From assembly GCF_014697195.1 (NCBI RefSeq), contig NZ_JACJRJ010000027.1, positions 22,092 through 86,091 of the forward strand: a stretch of DNA of 64,000 nucleotides, read 5' to 3'. Each line of letters begins with the position of its first letter. Position 1 is the first letter of the stretch. The notes below the pieces were generated by a model. It searched no databases. It was not told the DNA's origin and saw nothing but the letters and a program-made list of their open reading frames with translations. The DNA comes from Cylindrospermum sp. FACHB-282 (GTDB lineage Bacteria; Cyanobacteriota; Cyanobacteriia; Cyanobacteriales; Nostocaceae). Positions 1-9,655 of the stretch are shown piece after piece. The position numbers and the translations under genes were made by a program.

Positions 1-2
1 AA

Positions 3-587
3 CAAGCAGCAGAAGGTAGCAGCAACGAAGCTGACGGGTCTTGGGAAGAGCCTGCTGTGCAACAATTGCGCTCGGCGATGGCGATGCAGCCAGAACCAGA
101 ACCAGAAGAAGACACCCTGCGCTCGGTTGTGATTACGGAATTAATGAATTATTTAGAACAACGCCAACAATCGGACTGCGCTGATTACTTTTCTCTCCGC
201 CTTCAGGATCTCTCAGCGCAGGAAATTGAGCAGATTTTGGGTTTAACACCCCGTCAGAGGGATTACTTGCAGCAGCGCTTTAAGTATCATTTAATTCGTT
301 TTGCCTTGTTGCATCGCTGGGAATTGGTTCATGAGTGGTTGGAAGCTTCTTTGCCCACAAATTTGGGCTTGACTCCCCAACAATGGCTTGCATACACAGC
401 CCAGTTGGACGATAAACAGCGGTCTTTACTGGAGTTAAAGCAACAAGGACAAGTGGACGAAAAAATTGCCAAAACTTTAGGGTTGTCCATGTCACAACTT
501 CAAAAACGGTGGTTTAAAATTCTTGAGCAAGCTTGGGAAATTCGTAACTCGTTAGTATCCGGATCAGGTGCATCTACTCATGAATAG
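3..587 (+). CDS. hetZ: HetZ-like heterocyst differentiation protein, C-terminal part (5' truncated by window edge)
   Basis: The frame is open to the first base of the window, so the gene starts upstream and only about the last 195 residues are seen. A GTG at 57 is not needed as a start. After an acidic linker (PEPEPEE) comes an all-helical region with a repeated helix-turn-helix-like theme: LTPRQRDYLQQRFKYHL and, further on, IAKTLGLSMSQLQKRW. The second resembles a sigma-region-4-type DNA-binding helix pair. In Anabaena PCC 7120 hetZ is followed by patU, and then a short distance away by remA-like/gmk/psaL-psaJ-psaF/tsaD/tic22. The same neighbours follow here, which supports the name. HetZ is a regulator of heterocyst patterning. 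The assignment rests on context and recalled family features, not on a search. The 3' end overlaps the next gene. Confidence 0.55.
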   Translation, partial: QAAEGSSNEADGSWEEPAVQQLRSAMAMQPEPEPEEDTLRSVVITELMNYLEQRQQSDCADYFSLRLQDLSAQEIEQILGLTPRQRDYLQQRFKYHLIRFALLHRWELVHEWLEASLPTNLGLTPQQWLAYTAQLDDKQRSLLELKQQGQVDEKIAKTLGLSMSQLQKRWFKILEQAWEIRNSLVSGSGASTHE

Positions 588-1560
588 TGACTCAGAATCC
601 TTACAACACCAGTTACTCGATTGGTTGTTGGCAGATCATGTCAGAACCGGCGAGCATTCCTCGGTGGAGTGTGAGGAGATTGACGGGGTAGAAAACCCTC
701 TCAAGGAAGCCGCTGCGTCAAAAAGTGGTGAGCAAGAGTTGGGAGGGAAACCCCAAACCTTTCAACTAGGAGAAATTCCTACTGTGCAAGAACGTTTCCA
801 AGCCGTCCTTAAGCGTCGGTTACAAATCCAAAGCCAAAATCATCCACCTTTATTCCCTTGGGAATCAGAATTAATAGACTATCCTGAGTTTGTTAATGAG
901 CCATCGATTGCCTTAGTTCCTGCCTGGGGGTTGATGGCACAGCAAGCGAAGCTCAATCTGCCAGTTCATTTACCGGAGAAAATTTTCTGCCAATTGCTAG
1001 AAAAGTGTCAGGTGTTACTCACATCTTCACTACCCCTAGGGGCAAAACTAGTTCAAGTGGTGGAGAGCTTTTTCCCTAATGATTCCCAGACAATAAATGA
1101 CCTAGCTGGATTGGTGCTCAGAAGCACCTATCGGTCTGTGGATACCCTGGAAAAAATGCCGAATATTCAGAGTGATTACTCAGATTTGGGGCCACGTCAA
1201 CAAATGGCGTTGTCTTTACTGGCGGCTAAACAACTGCTGGATAATCTGACTCTGCCAATTTCACTCACCCATCCAGTGGTAGCAAGACAATGGCTAACGA
1301 GTGCGGGTACTCTTAGCATTAGAGTAGAACTCCAATGTCTGGGTAAATTGACGAAGTTAATTGTTCAGGGTGAGTTACCCACTAAAGGGATTTTGCGACT
1401 TGGGGGAAATGGCTCCCAAGCAATGGCACAATCTTCGAGTCCAGGAAACCTGAGTGTAGAATTATGCTGCGGGCAACTTAACCAGACTTACACTCTGGAA
1501 GTTGAATTTCCCGACCTAGGCCAACAGCCATTGTTGTTTGTGATTAGTCCCACGATTTAG
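580..1560 (+). CDS. patU: PatU-like heterocyst patterning protein
   Basis: Encodes about 326 residues from the ATG at 580. An in-frame ATG at 568 is also possible. Either start lies inside the end of the upstream gene (stop 585-587), so the two are probably translationally coupled. No enzymatic motif is visible. The N-terminal 80 residues are acidic and low in complexity. The C-terminal half (after about residue 200, RQQMALSLLAAKQLL) looks like a helix followed by a beta-rich domain, with the segments SIRVELQCLG, LSVELCCG and YTLEVEF. In Anabaena PCC 7120 the equivalent position holds patU5/patU3, a patterning gene split in that strain. Here it would be one gene, as reported for other Nostoc strains. 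The assignment is mainly by position. Confidence 0.45.
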   Translation: MNSDSESLQHQLLDWLLADHVRTGEHSSVECEEIDGVENPLKEAAASKSGEQELGGKPQTFQLGEIPTVQERFQAVLKRRLQIQSQNHPPLFPWESELIDYPEFVNEPSIALVPAWGLMAQQAKLNLPVHLPEKIFCQLLEKCQVLLTSSLPLGAKLVQVVESFFPNDSQTINDLAGLVLRSTYRSVDTLEKMPNIQSDYSDLGPRQQMALSLLAAKQLLDNLTLPISLTHPVVARQWLTSAGTLSIRVELQCLGKLTKLIVQGELPTKGILRLGGNGSQAMAQSSSPGNLSVELCCGQLNQTYTLEVEFPDLGQQPLLFVISPTI

Positions 1561-1836
1561 AGAAAATTACCACCGCTAGCACTCTAAGTTGATCAACGCC
1601 AATGCTATGAAGATGATTTTCCTGGCTTTGAAGCTTATCCTATGTTCAACAAGCGATCATTAGGGCGTCTATGATGAGGACACTTGCACAAGATGGGTAG
1701 ATTCCCTTAGATTCCTCAAGGGTGTCTAAAGCTAGGATAGGGAGGGCTACTGCTGAAGACAGGAAGACAGGGTGATCTTTTTCTATCCCCAGCATTGTGT
1801 CCGTGGCGTCTACATCATCGCTTTGCTTACTTCAAG

Positions 1837-4161
1837 ATGTTTAACTTATCCAGGATAAATCGGTTTTGGCGTCTGCCTGTAGGTATTTACTGGCGGCAAA
1901 ATATCCAGGGTTCGCCTTTAATAGAAGTGGAAGATTCTATTCCCTTACGGGTGCTGGTGCTAGCGTTGGTAATTTTGGGAATTGTGGCGACGGATATTGC
2001 AGCCGAGACTAGATTTAGTCTTTGGGCGGTGCCGTCGAGTATGGTGGGTGCAATTTGGGCTTATTACGGTCGCCGCAATGCTAATATTCCAGTCAAGTTC
2101 TGCATCGCTATTGGAATGTTAGTAGCGCTGGGTGCTTTGTTTGGACGGCTGCTGGGGGAGTTGAATGATACCCGGCTGGGTTTGGCAGAATTATTAATTC
2201 AACTCCAGGTACTCCACAGCTTTGATACGCCCCGCCGCAAAGACTTGGGTTATTCAATTGTTATTGGGTTGATATTAATAGGTGTGGCTGGAACTTTGAG
2301 TCAAACTTCCGCTTTTGCACTTGTGTTGCTGTTATTTTTAGCGATCGCCCTACCAACTTTAGTTTTAGACTACCGCTCACGCTTGGGCTTAAAACAATTA
2401 AGCTTTAAAAAGGAAAAATTCAACAAGCAGAATTCCTCAAATCTTAATTTTAAATTTTTAATTCTGAATTTTTTGCTGATTGTGGGGCTGGGTCTCTTAA
2501 TTTTTGCTGTTCTGCCCCGGTTCCCTGGCTATCAGCTACGGACTTTTCCTGTAAGTTCCCCAATTAACGTTAAAGGTGACTTTACAGGGCGTAGCATTAC
2601 TAATCCTGGTTATGTCCGCCAAGGTAATGGAAATAATCAAGGCAGTGATCAGGGAAAAGGCCGAAATGGTCAACCAGGGAAGGTTGATGATAGCTTTTAT
2701 TACGGTTTTAATAGCCAGATGAACCAAAACCTGCGGGGGGAGATGAAACCCAAGGTGGTGATGCGGGTGCGATCGCAGGCTGAGGGTTTTTGGCGAGTGC
2801 TGGCCTTTGATAAATATACAGGTAAGGGTTGGGAGATTTCTCGCAATGAAGAGGTTACTACCCTCAAGCGATCGCCTTGGTCTTACCAAATTTTTCTCTC
2901 CCCACCAGTGATGACTGGTAAAACTAAGGAGGTAATCCAAACTTACACAGTAGTGGCGGATTTACCTAACTTGATTCCCGCTATGGCTGATCCTAAGGAA
3001 ATTTATTTCCCCACACCAGTGATCGCTGTGGATCAAGAAAACGGTTTGCGATCGCCTGTGGAGTTATCAGAAAACCTGACATACACAGTAATTTCCGCAG
3101 TACCATACCGCGATCGCTCTTTGTTAGGAAAAGCGACTACTAAATATCCACCATATATTCAAAAGTATTACCTAAACATCCCACCAAAAATTGCTGAAAA
3201 AGTACAGCAACGCACTGAAGAAATCCTCGCCGATTACAATCGAGAACGAGTTTCCAGGTCTTTAGACAATAAAAACCTAGATTCGCCCTACGAAAAGGCT
3301 CTCTACCTGGCTCAGTACCTGAAGCAAAACTACTCTATCCCCACAGATCCCTTAGGACTGCCTTATTTGGATGAAAAAGAAGACTTGGTAGAAGCTTTTT
3401 TGTTCAAAAACAAAGGCGGCTATCCAGACCACTTCTCTACAGTACTTACGGTGATGCTACGTTCCATTGGCATCCCCGCACGGTTAGTAGCAGGCTTTGC
3501 TCCGGGGACGTTTAATCCCTTCACAGGGATGTATATCGTCCGTAACACTGATGCATACTCCATGACGGAAGTATATTTCCCTAAATATGGCTGGTTTACC
3601 TTTGACCCAATTCCCAATCATCCCCTAATTCCCCCCTCAATTGAGGAAACTCAGACTTTTAGCGTTCTGCGCCAGTTTTGGCAATGGGTAGCTGGGTGGT
3701 TACCCTCTCCTGTGACTGGTTTGCTAAACAATGTGTTTGGGACAATATTTAGCTTACTCATCAGAGCGATCGCTTGGTTTTTAGCTTTATTCTCTCAAGG
3801 TTGGCTAGGGATATTGACTGGCTTAATCTTCGCAACTACAGCGTCTTTCTTCGGTTGGCTCTTTTGGGTACAGTGGCAACAGTGGCTCAATCGCCGTTGG
3901 TTGCATAAATTACCACCAATGGAAAAGCTTTATCAACAAATGCTCCAATGGACGGCTCAAAAGGGTTTGGGTAAACATCCCGCCCAGACACCCTTAGAGT
4001 ACGGCAGAGTATCATACCAGCACCATTCCCCAGCCACCGCTCAAGTAATTGATGAAATTTGCCAAGCTTATGTTAGCTGGCGTTATGGTGGTGATACTCC
4101 TAACTGGAAGCAGTTGCGGCAAAAATGGCAAGAATTGAAGCAGAGAAAGAGCGATTGTTAA
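1837..4161 (+). CDS. Transglutaminase-like membrane protein (DUF3488/DUF4129 type) lacking catalytic Cys and His
   Basis: 774 residues from the ATG at 1837 (MFNLSRINRF); a TTG at 1795 would add 14 residues and is less likely. Architecture: about six N-terminal membrane helices (residues ~30-215), a periplasmic stretch with a Gly/Asn-rich linker (~245-280), a transglutaminase-like core (~440-600), one or two membrane helices (~640-690) and a soluble DUF4129-like tail. In active transglutaminase-like proteins of this group the core reads G-Y-C-x-H-[YF] and later D-A-H-[AS]-W. Here it reads GYPDHFSTV, with Pro530 where the Cys belongs, and DAYSMTEV, with Tyr574 in place of the His. Only the Asp (FDPIP, Asp590) survives. 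The fold is probably kept but cysteine catalysis should be lost. The gene stands alone between patU-like and remA-like genes. Its function is unknown. Confidence 0.85.
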   Translation: MFNLSRINRFWRLPVGIYWRQNIQGSPLIEVEDSIPLRVLVLALVILGIVATDIAAETRFSLWAVPSSMVGAIWAYYGRRNANIPVKFCIAIGMLVALGALFGRLLGELNDTRLGLAELLIQLQVLHSFDTPRRKDLGYSIVIGLILIGVAGTLSQTSAFALVLLLFLAIALPTLVLDYRSRLGLKQLSFKKEKFNKQNSSNLNFKFLILNFLLIVGLGLLIFAVLPRFPGYQLRTFPVSSPINVKGDFTGRSITNPGYVRQGNGNNQGSDQGKGRNGQPGKVDDSFYYGFNSQMNQNLRGEMKPKVVMRVRSQAEGFWRVLAFDKYTGKGWEISRNEEVTTLKRSPWSYQIFLSPPVMTGKTKEVIQTYTVVADLPNLIPAMADPKEIYFPTPVIAVDQENGLRSPVELSENLTYTVISAVPYRDRSLLGKATTKYPPYIQKYYLNIPPKIAEKVQQRTEEILADYNRERVSRSLDNKNLDSPYEKALYLAQYLKQNYSIPTDPLGLPYLDEKEDLVEAFLFKNKGGYPDHFSTVLTVMLRSIGIPARLVAGFAPGTFNPFTGMYIVRNTDAYSMTEVYFPKYGWFTFDPIPNHPLIPPSIEETQTFSVLRQFWQWVAGWLPSPVTGLLNNVFGTIFSLLIRAIAWFLALFSQGWLGILTGLIFATTASFFGWLFWVQWQQWLNRRWLHKLPPMEKLYQQMLQWTAQKGLGKHPAQTPLEYGRVSYQHHSPATAQVIDEICQAYVSWRYGGDTPNWKQLRQKWQELKQRKSDC

Positions 4162-4391
4162 TTGTTAATTTTTAATTCCGCCCTGGGGTAATAGCCCCTA
4201 TAGATATGATTTCGCCTATATCTTTGGGCAGATTTTTCACAAATTTGGCTGATAAATAGCTAAAAAAAGCAGTTGTTAGGAAAAAACATCAGCTGGCGAG
4301 ACCAGAAGCGTTGTAACTCCCATTTTTTGAAGATAACATGGGAATAAGTTTGTGATCAGCTTCTCATACCGCATTTGGCGTCAGTTTATTT

Positions 4392-4658
4392 ATGGACATT
4401 CAGTTAATCAACATCGGTTTTGGCAACATCGTGTCTGCTAACCGAGTAGTTGCCATTGTCAGTCCAGAGTCCGCTCCGATTAAGCGGATCATTACCGATG
4501 CACGGGACAGAGGTCAACTGATTGATGCAACTTATGGTCGTCGAACTAGGGCTGTAATTATCACCGATTCCAGCCACGTAATTCTCTCAGCGATTCAGCC
4601 GGAAACGGTAGCCAATCGCTTCGTGATTTCCCGCGAACATCAGGTTGTAGATAATTGA
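4392..4658 (+). CDS. remA: RemA-like regulatory protein (DUF370)
   Basis: 88 residues covering the whole DUF370 domain: an N-terminal [13 protein letters not shown] strand, the conserved [16 protein letters not shown] segment, then the basic [12 protein letters not shown] loop. In Bacillus subtilis, RemA is an oligomeric DNA-binding activator of matrix genes. The cyanobacterial role is not established. The gene lies directly upstream of gmk, an arrangement common in cyanobacteria and many Firmicutes, although 251 bp separate the two here. ATG at 4392. The identification is by family signature and by gmk linkage. Confidence 0.88.
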   Translation: MDIQLINIGFGNIVSANRVVAIVSPESAPIKRIITDARDRGQLIDATYGRRTRAVIITDSSHVILSAIQPETVANRFVISREHQVVDN

Positions 4659-4909
4659 CTAGGAGTGGGTTATACCAATTTTAGATTGGGAACATTCGCG
4701 GTTAGACTGTTTCATCAATTTGAGACAATATAACCTATCCTAAGAAGAGAGTTAATAGCCTTACCCTATTTGCACCATATCGGCCGTAGGATATGAATTA
4801 GACAAGTTTTCTGTCACTCGTGCTACAAATTCCTTAGTCCAAGGTAGCTCTAGCAAAGAACTCCAGACTAAATGAATAATGTCTATTGATTAATTCACAA
4901 GTTTAACGG

Positions 4910-5509
4910 ATGATGCAAGTTTTACCCCTCCAGAGTGGTGCTACTACCGAAGAATGCCCGCCTCATGGCAGACTAATCCTTTTAACCGGCCCTAGTGGAG
5001 TTGGCAAAGGTACTTTAATGCGATCGCTCCTACAGCGTCATCCGGAACTGTATTATTCGGTATCTGTGACGACTCGTTCTCCTCGTTCAGGGGAAATCAA
5101 CGGCAAAAACTATTACTTTATCAGCCGCGATAAGTTTGAAGAACTGGTCAGTCAAGGTGAATTTTTGGAATGGGCAGAATTTGCTGGTAACTATTACGGC
5201 ACTCCCCGTGAAGCAGTACTGAACCACATTCGCTGTGGTAAGTTGGTAATGCTGGAAATTGAGCTAGAAGGAGCAAGACAAATTCGCGCTTCCTTTCCCA
5301 GCGCCCTCAGTATATTTATTTTGCCACCTTCATTTCCCGAATTGGAGAAACGGATACGCGGTCGCGGCCAAGACCCTGAAGATGCGATCGCTCGTCGTCT
5401 GCGTCGCGCCCAAGAAGAAATTAAAGCCGCAGATGAATTTGATATTCAAATCGTGAATGACGATTTTGAAACCGCTCTTAATGACATCGAAGCGGCTTTG
5501 TTTGGATAA
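4910..5509 (+). CDS. gmk: Guanylate kinase
   Basis: 199 residues; phosphorylates GMP (and dGMP) to GDP with ATP in purine salvage and synthesis. The P-loop GPSGVGKGT lies at residues 27-35. The GMP-binding [17 protein letters not shown] segment, the [16 protein letters not shown] stretch and the lid [13 protein letters not shown] are all in the expected order. Two adjacent ATGs (4910 and 4913) could serve as the start. The N-terminal ~18 residues precede the conserved core and are slightly longer than in E. coli. Nothing suggests loss of activity. Confidence 0.96.
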   Translation: MMQVLPLQSGATTEECPPHGRLILLTGPSGVGKGTLMRSLLQRHPELYYSVSVTTRSPRSGEINGKNYYFISRDKFEELVSQGEFLEWAEFAGNYYGTPREAVLNHIRCGKLVMLEIELEGARQIRASFPSALSIFILPPSFPELEKRIRGRGQDPEDAIARRLRRAQEEIKAADEFDIQIVNDDFETALNDIEAALFG

Positions 5510-5942
5510 TTTAGCCCCATGGAGAAAATCACAAAGTACATCCAGGGAAACCATAGCTCTTTCTGTATGTTCTTTGTGTATTTTTGGTTACTAAAACCCA
5601 TTAATTATTATTTGATTACCTGACATACTCCTACACTGATGCAAGCATACACTGTAGGCTTCTCAACCAATCCAGCTATTGCTGTGGGAGGCGTTGACCT
5701 TTGTTTTAAGCCCACGGAATGCCCGACCGCAGACTATGAATTTCTTACCTTGTACCCTACAAGTTTTACCGCGCATTCATCTCACACTCAGAGAAGGGAC
5801 AGATGTGAGGCGAATGCTGTTTGAGCTAAGAATTACTTTTTGGTAATCACCACTGTCAGTCGTTAGTTATTATTTGCCAGTTATTTTTATGATTACCACT
5901 GACAAGTCACAACTGACAAAGTGCCAATTACCAAAAATTAAA
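5510..5942. other. Intergenic region gmk-psaL, no gene recognised
   Basis: 433 bp between the convergent gmk and psaL genes. A 61-codon reading frame at 5639-5824 has no recognisable domain and no convincing ribosome binding site, so I do not call it. Near 5850-5930 the motif TACCACTGACA and variants recur within short AT-rich stretches, which is typical of degenerate cyanobacterial interspersed repeats. I see no strong terminator hairpin. Confidence 0.5.
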
Positions 5943-6464
5943 TTAACCCAACAGACCTTGAATTAGTCCCAAATTACTAGTCAAAAAGTAAGCTACTACT
6001 GCACCACCAATACCACCAATCAAGAAAGCACTGGCAAAGTTATTCCAGCTTTCTTTGGAGTTAAAAGCATCTGTTGGGGGGTTAGGCACAGCAACACTGG
6101 GAAGTGCTTTGGGAGGATTGCTATTGGCATATAGGGACAGACAGGCGGTGAGAATCACAACCAAGCCTATGCTTGCCAATAACCCAGCTAAGTTAGCATT
6201 AGCTGCATCTCGTAAGGGCCCCAATTTAGAGAAGGGCCCAAATAGCAAGTAACCATGAGCCATGCCAACTTCTAGCCCACGTCTACCAGGATTAAGACCA
6301 GGGCGATAGGCTGGTAAGTTATTAATGAACCACTTAATTAAGGGAGAAGAATTAATTGCGGTTTCCAGGTCACCTTTCTGGGGATCCCGTCCTGGTGGAA
6401 AAGCAGCCTCTCTATTTCTGGGGTCACTAGGGAGATTCTTGGATGCATTTACTGATTGGGCCAT
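5943..6464 (-). CDS. psaL: Photosystem I subunit XI (PsaL)
   Basis: 173 residues. PsaL is the thylakoid membrane subunit that holds photosystem I trimers or tetramers together. Seen: the conserved N-terminal region with GDLETAINSSPLIKWFINNLPAYRP, the segment RRGLEVGMAHGYLLFGPF, then two to three membrane helices (about residues 95-115 and 145-170) and the FLIGGIGGAVVAYF helix. The ATG at 6464 is preceded on the minus strand by a purine-rich stretch. It lies downstream of psaJ and psaF on the same strand, after a gap of about 260 bp. The order psaF-psaJ-psaL matches Anabaena. Confidence 0.97.
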   Translation of the reverse strand: MAQSVNASKNLPSDPRNREAAFPPGRDPQKGDLETAINSSPLIKWFINNLPAYRPGLNPGRRGLEVGMAHGYLLFGPFSKLGPLRDAANANLAGLLASIGLVVILTACLSLYANSNPPKALPSVAVPNPPTDAFNSKESWNNFASAFLIGGIGGAVVAYFLTSNLGLIQGLLG

Positions 6465-6725
6465 AATTGATCTTCGCCTCTAAATTTAGAACGGGTGAAA
6501 AGCTACTTTCTTATAATCATTGTAGGTAAAGCAGATTTTTAGCTGGGAAGTTTAGAAAAATTAATTTAGCTGCTTTTAAAAGTTGGAAACTCGTAAGCTG
6601 TTTCCAGCATCACGAGTTTCCAAAACCATTTGAGTGATAGTTTTACCTAACTAGGTCGAGCAACCGAACTGCACGTTCTTAGGCAAAAGCCAAGACATTC
6701 AAATTTTGTCAATCCCGCCTTAAAT

Positions 6726-6875
6726 TTAAGGTAGTGGGTGGAAAAGTAAGTCCGGGAAAAAGCGGTTAAATTCAATCAAAATCCCAGCTGTGATTGTCAG
6801 CCAGATGGTAGCTGCCACTGGTGCTGTGGAGATAAATTTAATCAAATAGGATGATTGGTCGCTTTTGTCTGCCAT
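6726..6875 (-). CDS. psaJ: Photosystem I subunit IX (PsaJ)
   Basis: A 49-residue protein read on the minus strand from the ATG at 6873-6875 to a TAA at 6726-6728. The product begins [14 protein letters not shown], continues with one membrane helix ([19 protein letters not shown]) and ends [11 protein letters not shown]. That is the full expected PsaJ sequence pattern and length. PsaJ is a single-helix subunit at the edge of photosystem I, next to PsaF. The gene sits 39 bp after psaF, so the two are almost certainly cotranscribed. It has a good ribosome binding site (GGAGAC) on the minus strand just before the start. Confidence 0.95.
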   Translation of the reverse strand: MADKSDQSSYLIKFISTAPVAATIWLTITAGILIEFNRFFPDLLFHPLP

Positions 6876-6914
6876 GAATTGAGTCTCCTAAGCAAGTGAA
6901 TGAGTGAATCGGCA

Positions 6915-7409
6915 TTAGCGTGGGGAAACAGTGATTTCTGAATCCTTGGCAGTTAATTCCCCAGAGAGCAACTCCTTAATTGCTGCCGCTGGCCAAGCAA
7001 AGCCTGTGGCGATGATAGGTAGTGCCAACCCAAGATCGATTTGGATTTCTTTTTGTTCGACATCTGGCCCCTTTTTAATTGCTTGCAGGTAGGCACGACC
7101 TACCCAACCAATCCAACCAGCAATATAGAGGAACAGGATACTGGGGATCAGGAAGTCGCCAGCACGATCAAGGCGTCCATCCACAATCAAGTGGGGGTAA
7201 CCTTCAGGGCCGCACAGGGCCTGAGAATAGCGCTCAAACCGCTTTTTCCCTGATTCGGGGTCGGCGGTGGTGTTACGGGCATTTTTGGCTAGCTCTTGAA
7301 ATGCGGGAGAGTCTTTGCAGGGTACAAGGTTAGCCCCTAAAGCTTTTGCTGGTGGAGCAAAATTGAACCAAAGACAAATCGCTAAAATCAAAGCAAACAA
7401 TCGTCGCAT
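6915..7409 (-). CDS. psaF: Photosystem I subunit III (PsaF)
   Basis: 164 residues with a cleavable N-terminal signal (residues 1-23, ending PAKALG), a lumenal domain with a Cys pair (PCKDSP and [11 protein letters not shown]), the [14 protein letters not shown] segment and a membrane helix ([16 protein letters not shown]). PsaF is the docking subunit of photosystem I for cytochrome c6 or plastocyanin in some organisms. The gene is first in the psaF-psaJ unit. ATG at 7409. Confidence 0.97.
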   Translation of the reverse strand: MRRLFALILAICLWFNFAPPAKALGANLVPCKDSPAFQELAKNARNTTADPESGKKRFERYSQALCGPEGYPHLIVDGRLDRAGDFLIPSILFLYIAGWIGWVGRAYLQAIKKGPDVEQKEIQIDLGLALPIIATGFAWPAAAIKELLSGELTAKDSEITVSPR

Positions 7410-7596
7410 GGAGTTGTTTCCTTTTATTACAAAACAGAAAGTTTTATGTACAAAACGAAGCGGCTTGTACAGGGTTTATTTGCATAACTAGCCAGTAATC
7501 ATACTCTTGGGCGGGAACCGAGTAAAGTTTAAGTAAATAAAAGTTAAAGCTTCTCAAACAAGTCCCCTATCCAGCACTCAGAACTCAGTATTCTTT

Positions 7597-8640
7597 ATGG
7601 CAACCGTTTTAGCAATCGAAACCAGCTGTGATGAAACTGCCGTCGCAATTGTTAAGAATCGTCAAGTTTGCAGCAGTATCGTAGCTTCACAAATTTCAGT
7701 CCATCAGCAATATGGTGGGGTAGTGCCAGAGGTAGCTTCTCGCCAGCACTTAGAAACGATCAACCAAGCGATCGCCGCATCTTTGGAGCAGAGCCATATA
7801 GACTGGGATCAAATTGATGGGATCGCCGCCACTTGTGCGCCGGGACTCGTAGGGGCGCTTTTAGTGGGGTTAACTGCTGCCAAAACCTTGGCAATGGTAC
7901 ACAATAAAGCATTTTTGGGAGTTCATCACCTCGAAGGTCATATCTATGCGACTTACTTGAGTGAGCCAACTTTAGATCCCCCTTTCCTTAGCTTACTAGT
8001 TTCCGGCGGACATACAAGCTTGATTTACGTCAAAGATTGTGGTATTTACGAAACTTTAGGCGAAACTCGTGATGATGCCGCAGGTGAAGCTTTTGATAAA
8101 GTGGCGCGGTTATTAAAGCTGGGTTATCCCGGTGGGCCGATAATTGACAAGCTGGCACAAACAGGTAACCCCCAAGCCTTTGCTCTGCCAGAAGGGAAAA
8201 TTTCCCTACCAGGTGGGGGTATTCATCCCTACGATGGGAGTTTTAGCGGGTTAAAGACAGCAGTACTGCGTTTAGTGCAGCAGCTAGAGAAAGATGGCTC
8301 TCAAATACCAGTGGCAGATGTGGCGGCTAGTTTTCAAGAAACCGTAGCGCGATCGCTCACTAAAAGAGCGATCGCCTGTGCCCGTGACTATGGTCTAGAC
8401 ACAATCGCTGTGGGTGGAGGCGTAGCAGCTAATAGTGGGCTAAGAAAACACTTACAAGCAGCAGCAACCGAACACAACCTACGGGTTCTCTTTCCCCCCC
8501 TTAAATTCTGCACCGATAACGCCGCCATGATAGGCTGTACCGCCACTGACCACCTATCCCGTGGTCATACATCCCCCCTCACCCTAGGCGTTGAATCCAG
8601 ACTAGCGCTGACCCAAGTGATGAAGTTATATCAACATTGA
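7597..8640 (+). CDS. tsaD: tRNA N6-threonylcarbamoyladenosine transferase TsaD
   Basis: 347 residues; catalyses transfer of the threonylcarbamoyl group onto A37 of ANN-decoding tRNAs, using the adenylate made by TsaC. Seen: the N-terminal ASKHA signature [15 protein letters not shown], the metal-binding HHLEGHIYA motif, the phosphate loop LVSGGHTSL, and the C-terminal [12 protein letters not shown] and CTDNAAMIG motifs. Length and motif order are those of bacterial TsaD (Gcp). The partner gene tsaC lies 7 kb downstream in the same window. The gene is divergent from psaF, with a 187-bp gap. Confidence 0.97.
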   Translation: MATVLAIETSCDETAVAIVKNRQVCSSIVASQISVHQQYGGVVPEVASRQHLETINQAIAASLEQSHIDWDQIDGIAATCAPGLVGALLVGLTAAKTLAMVHNKAFLGVHHLEGHIYATYLSEPTLDPPFLSLLVSGGHTSLIYVKDCGIYETLGETRDDAAGEAFDKVARLLKLGYPGGPIIDKLAQTGNPQAFALPEGKISLPGGGIHPYDGSFSGLKTAVLRLVQQLEKDGSQIPVADVAASFQETVARSLTKRAIACARDYGLDTIAVGGGVAANSGLRKHLQAAATEHNLRVLFPPLKFCTDNAAMIGCTATDHLSRGHTSPLTLGVESRLALTQVMKLYQH

Positions 8641-8655
8641 AATTTTAATTGGAGC

Positions 8656-9564
8656 CTAGCGACCCACTATTGACCGGATGTGATTAGCCACCGCATCTGG
8701 CTGCTCTAACATTGCCAAGTGCCCACAATTAGGGATTTCAATTACATTGTCTCCAATGTAGTGGAAAAGCGAATGAAAACTAGCTAAATGCCGAACATAC
8801 TTGGGTTCCATAACCTTATCGTCAGTACCAGTCAAGAAATAAACTGGCTGCTGAAGTTGGGATACCAACTGGGGTAAGCGGTTGATTTCTTCCTCCGTCG
8901 TCGAATCTAACAGCGTTAAGAGAGCAGCTTCTGGGTCAGCAACAACGAAATCAATTACCCTCTGACGCGCCCAATAGCGATCCAGCGGACGTGCCACACT
9001 CGCTCTAGTAAACAGTAAATCAATCAAAGGTACTTGAGATAGCCAACGCGGGCGGATTTGTAAAAATTTCTGCCCCGCAGAGCGAAATTGCTCAAAAGCT
9101 TCTTTGAGATAAATACCACCACCTGCATTAATACAAATTACTCCCTTAACACATTCAGGTAGTTGAGCAGCTCCCCACAGGGCAATAGTACCTCCCAAGG
9201 AGTGACCAATTAGCCAAGCACTGGTAATATTCATCTGTTCCAGGAGGGCTGCTAAATCCTGAGCATAGGCAGAGGGAGTATAAAGAGAATTCAAAGCATA
9301 GTCAACCGAGTCACAGTTAGTAGAAATCAGGCTCAAAGAATTTTGTGCCCAATTAAAATCAGTTTTTGCCTCGGACTGGGATTCACCAAAACCCCGCAAA
9401 TCATAAGACAGACACTGCAAATCAACTGATAGGCGGGAAATCACAGGTTGCCAGTATCCACGGCTATTGAGCCAACCGTGGATAAACACTAAAGCATGGG
9501 GAAAGGACGTGGGAGCTGTGAGCTCGTATGCGTGAGGAACGCCCAAGATTTCTATGGTTGCCAT
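8656..9564 (-). CDS. Alpha/beta hydrolase
   Basis: 302 residues from the ATG at 9564; a TTG 36 bp upstream would extend it. The fold is complete: oxyanion loop LVFIHGWLNSRGYW (~26-39), nucleophile elbow GHSLGG with Ser122, an acid strand VYFLTGTDDKVM and the catalytic His in PNCGHLAMLEQPDAV near the C terminus. The substrate cannot be told from sequence. It overlaps nothing and is convergent with tsaD, with a gap of only 15 bp. Contrast this intact enzyme with the Ser-less relative at 56965-57873. Confidence 0.88.
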   Translation of the reverse strand: MATIEILGVPHAYELTAPTSFPHALVFIHGWLNSRGYWQPVISRLSVDLQCLSYDLRGFGESQSEAKTDFNWAQNSLSLISTNCDSVDYALNSLYTPSAYAQDLAALLEQMNITSAWLIGHSLGGTIALWGAAQLPECVKGVICINAGGGIYLKEAFEQFRSAGQKFLQIRPRWLSQVPLIDLLFTRASVARPLDRYWARQRVIDFVVADPEAALLTLLDSTTEEEINRLPQLVSQLQQPVYFLTGTDDKVMEPKYVRHLASFHSLFHYIGDNVIEIPNCGHLAMLEQPDAVANHIRSIVGR

Positions 9565-9655
9565 ACTTATATCGTACCCGCTATACTTCTCCACCCTCAA
9601 CTATTCGTAGGATGGGGAAGGATAGCGAAGACGGTTCAAAATTTTGACGCTACAC

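Noticed and set aside
5639..5824. 61-codon frame between gmk and psaL
   Set aside because: No domain, no clear ribosome binding site and repeat-like surroundings.
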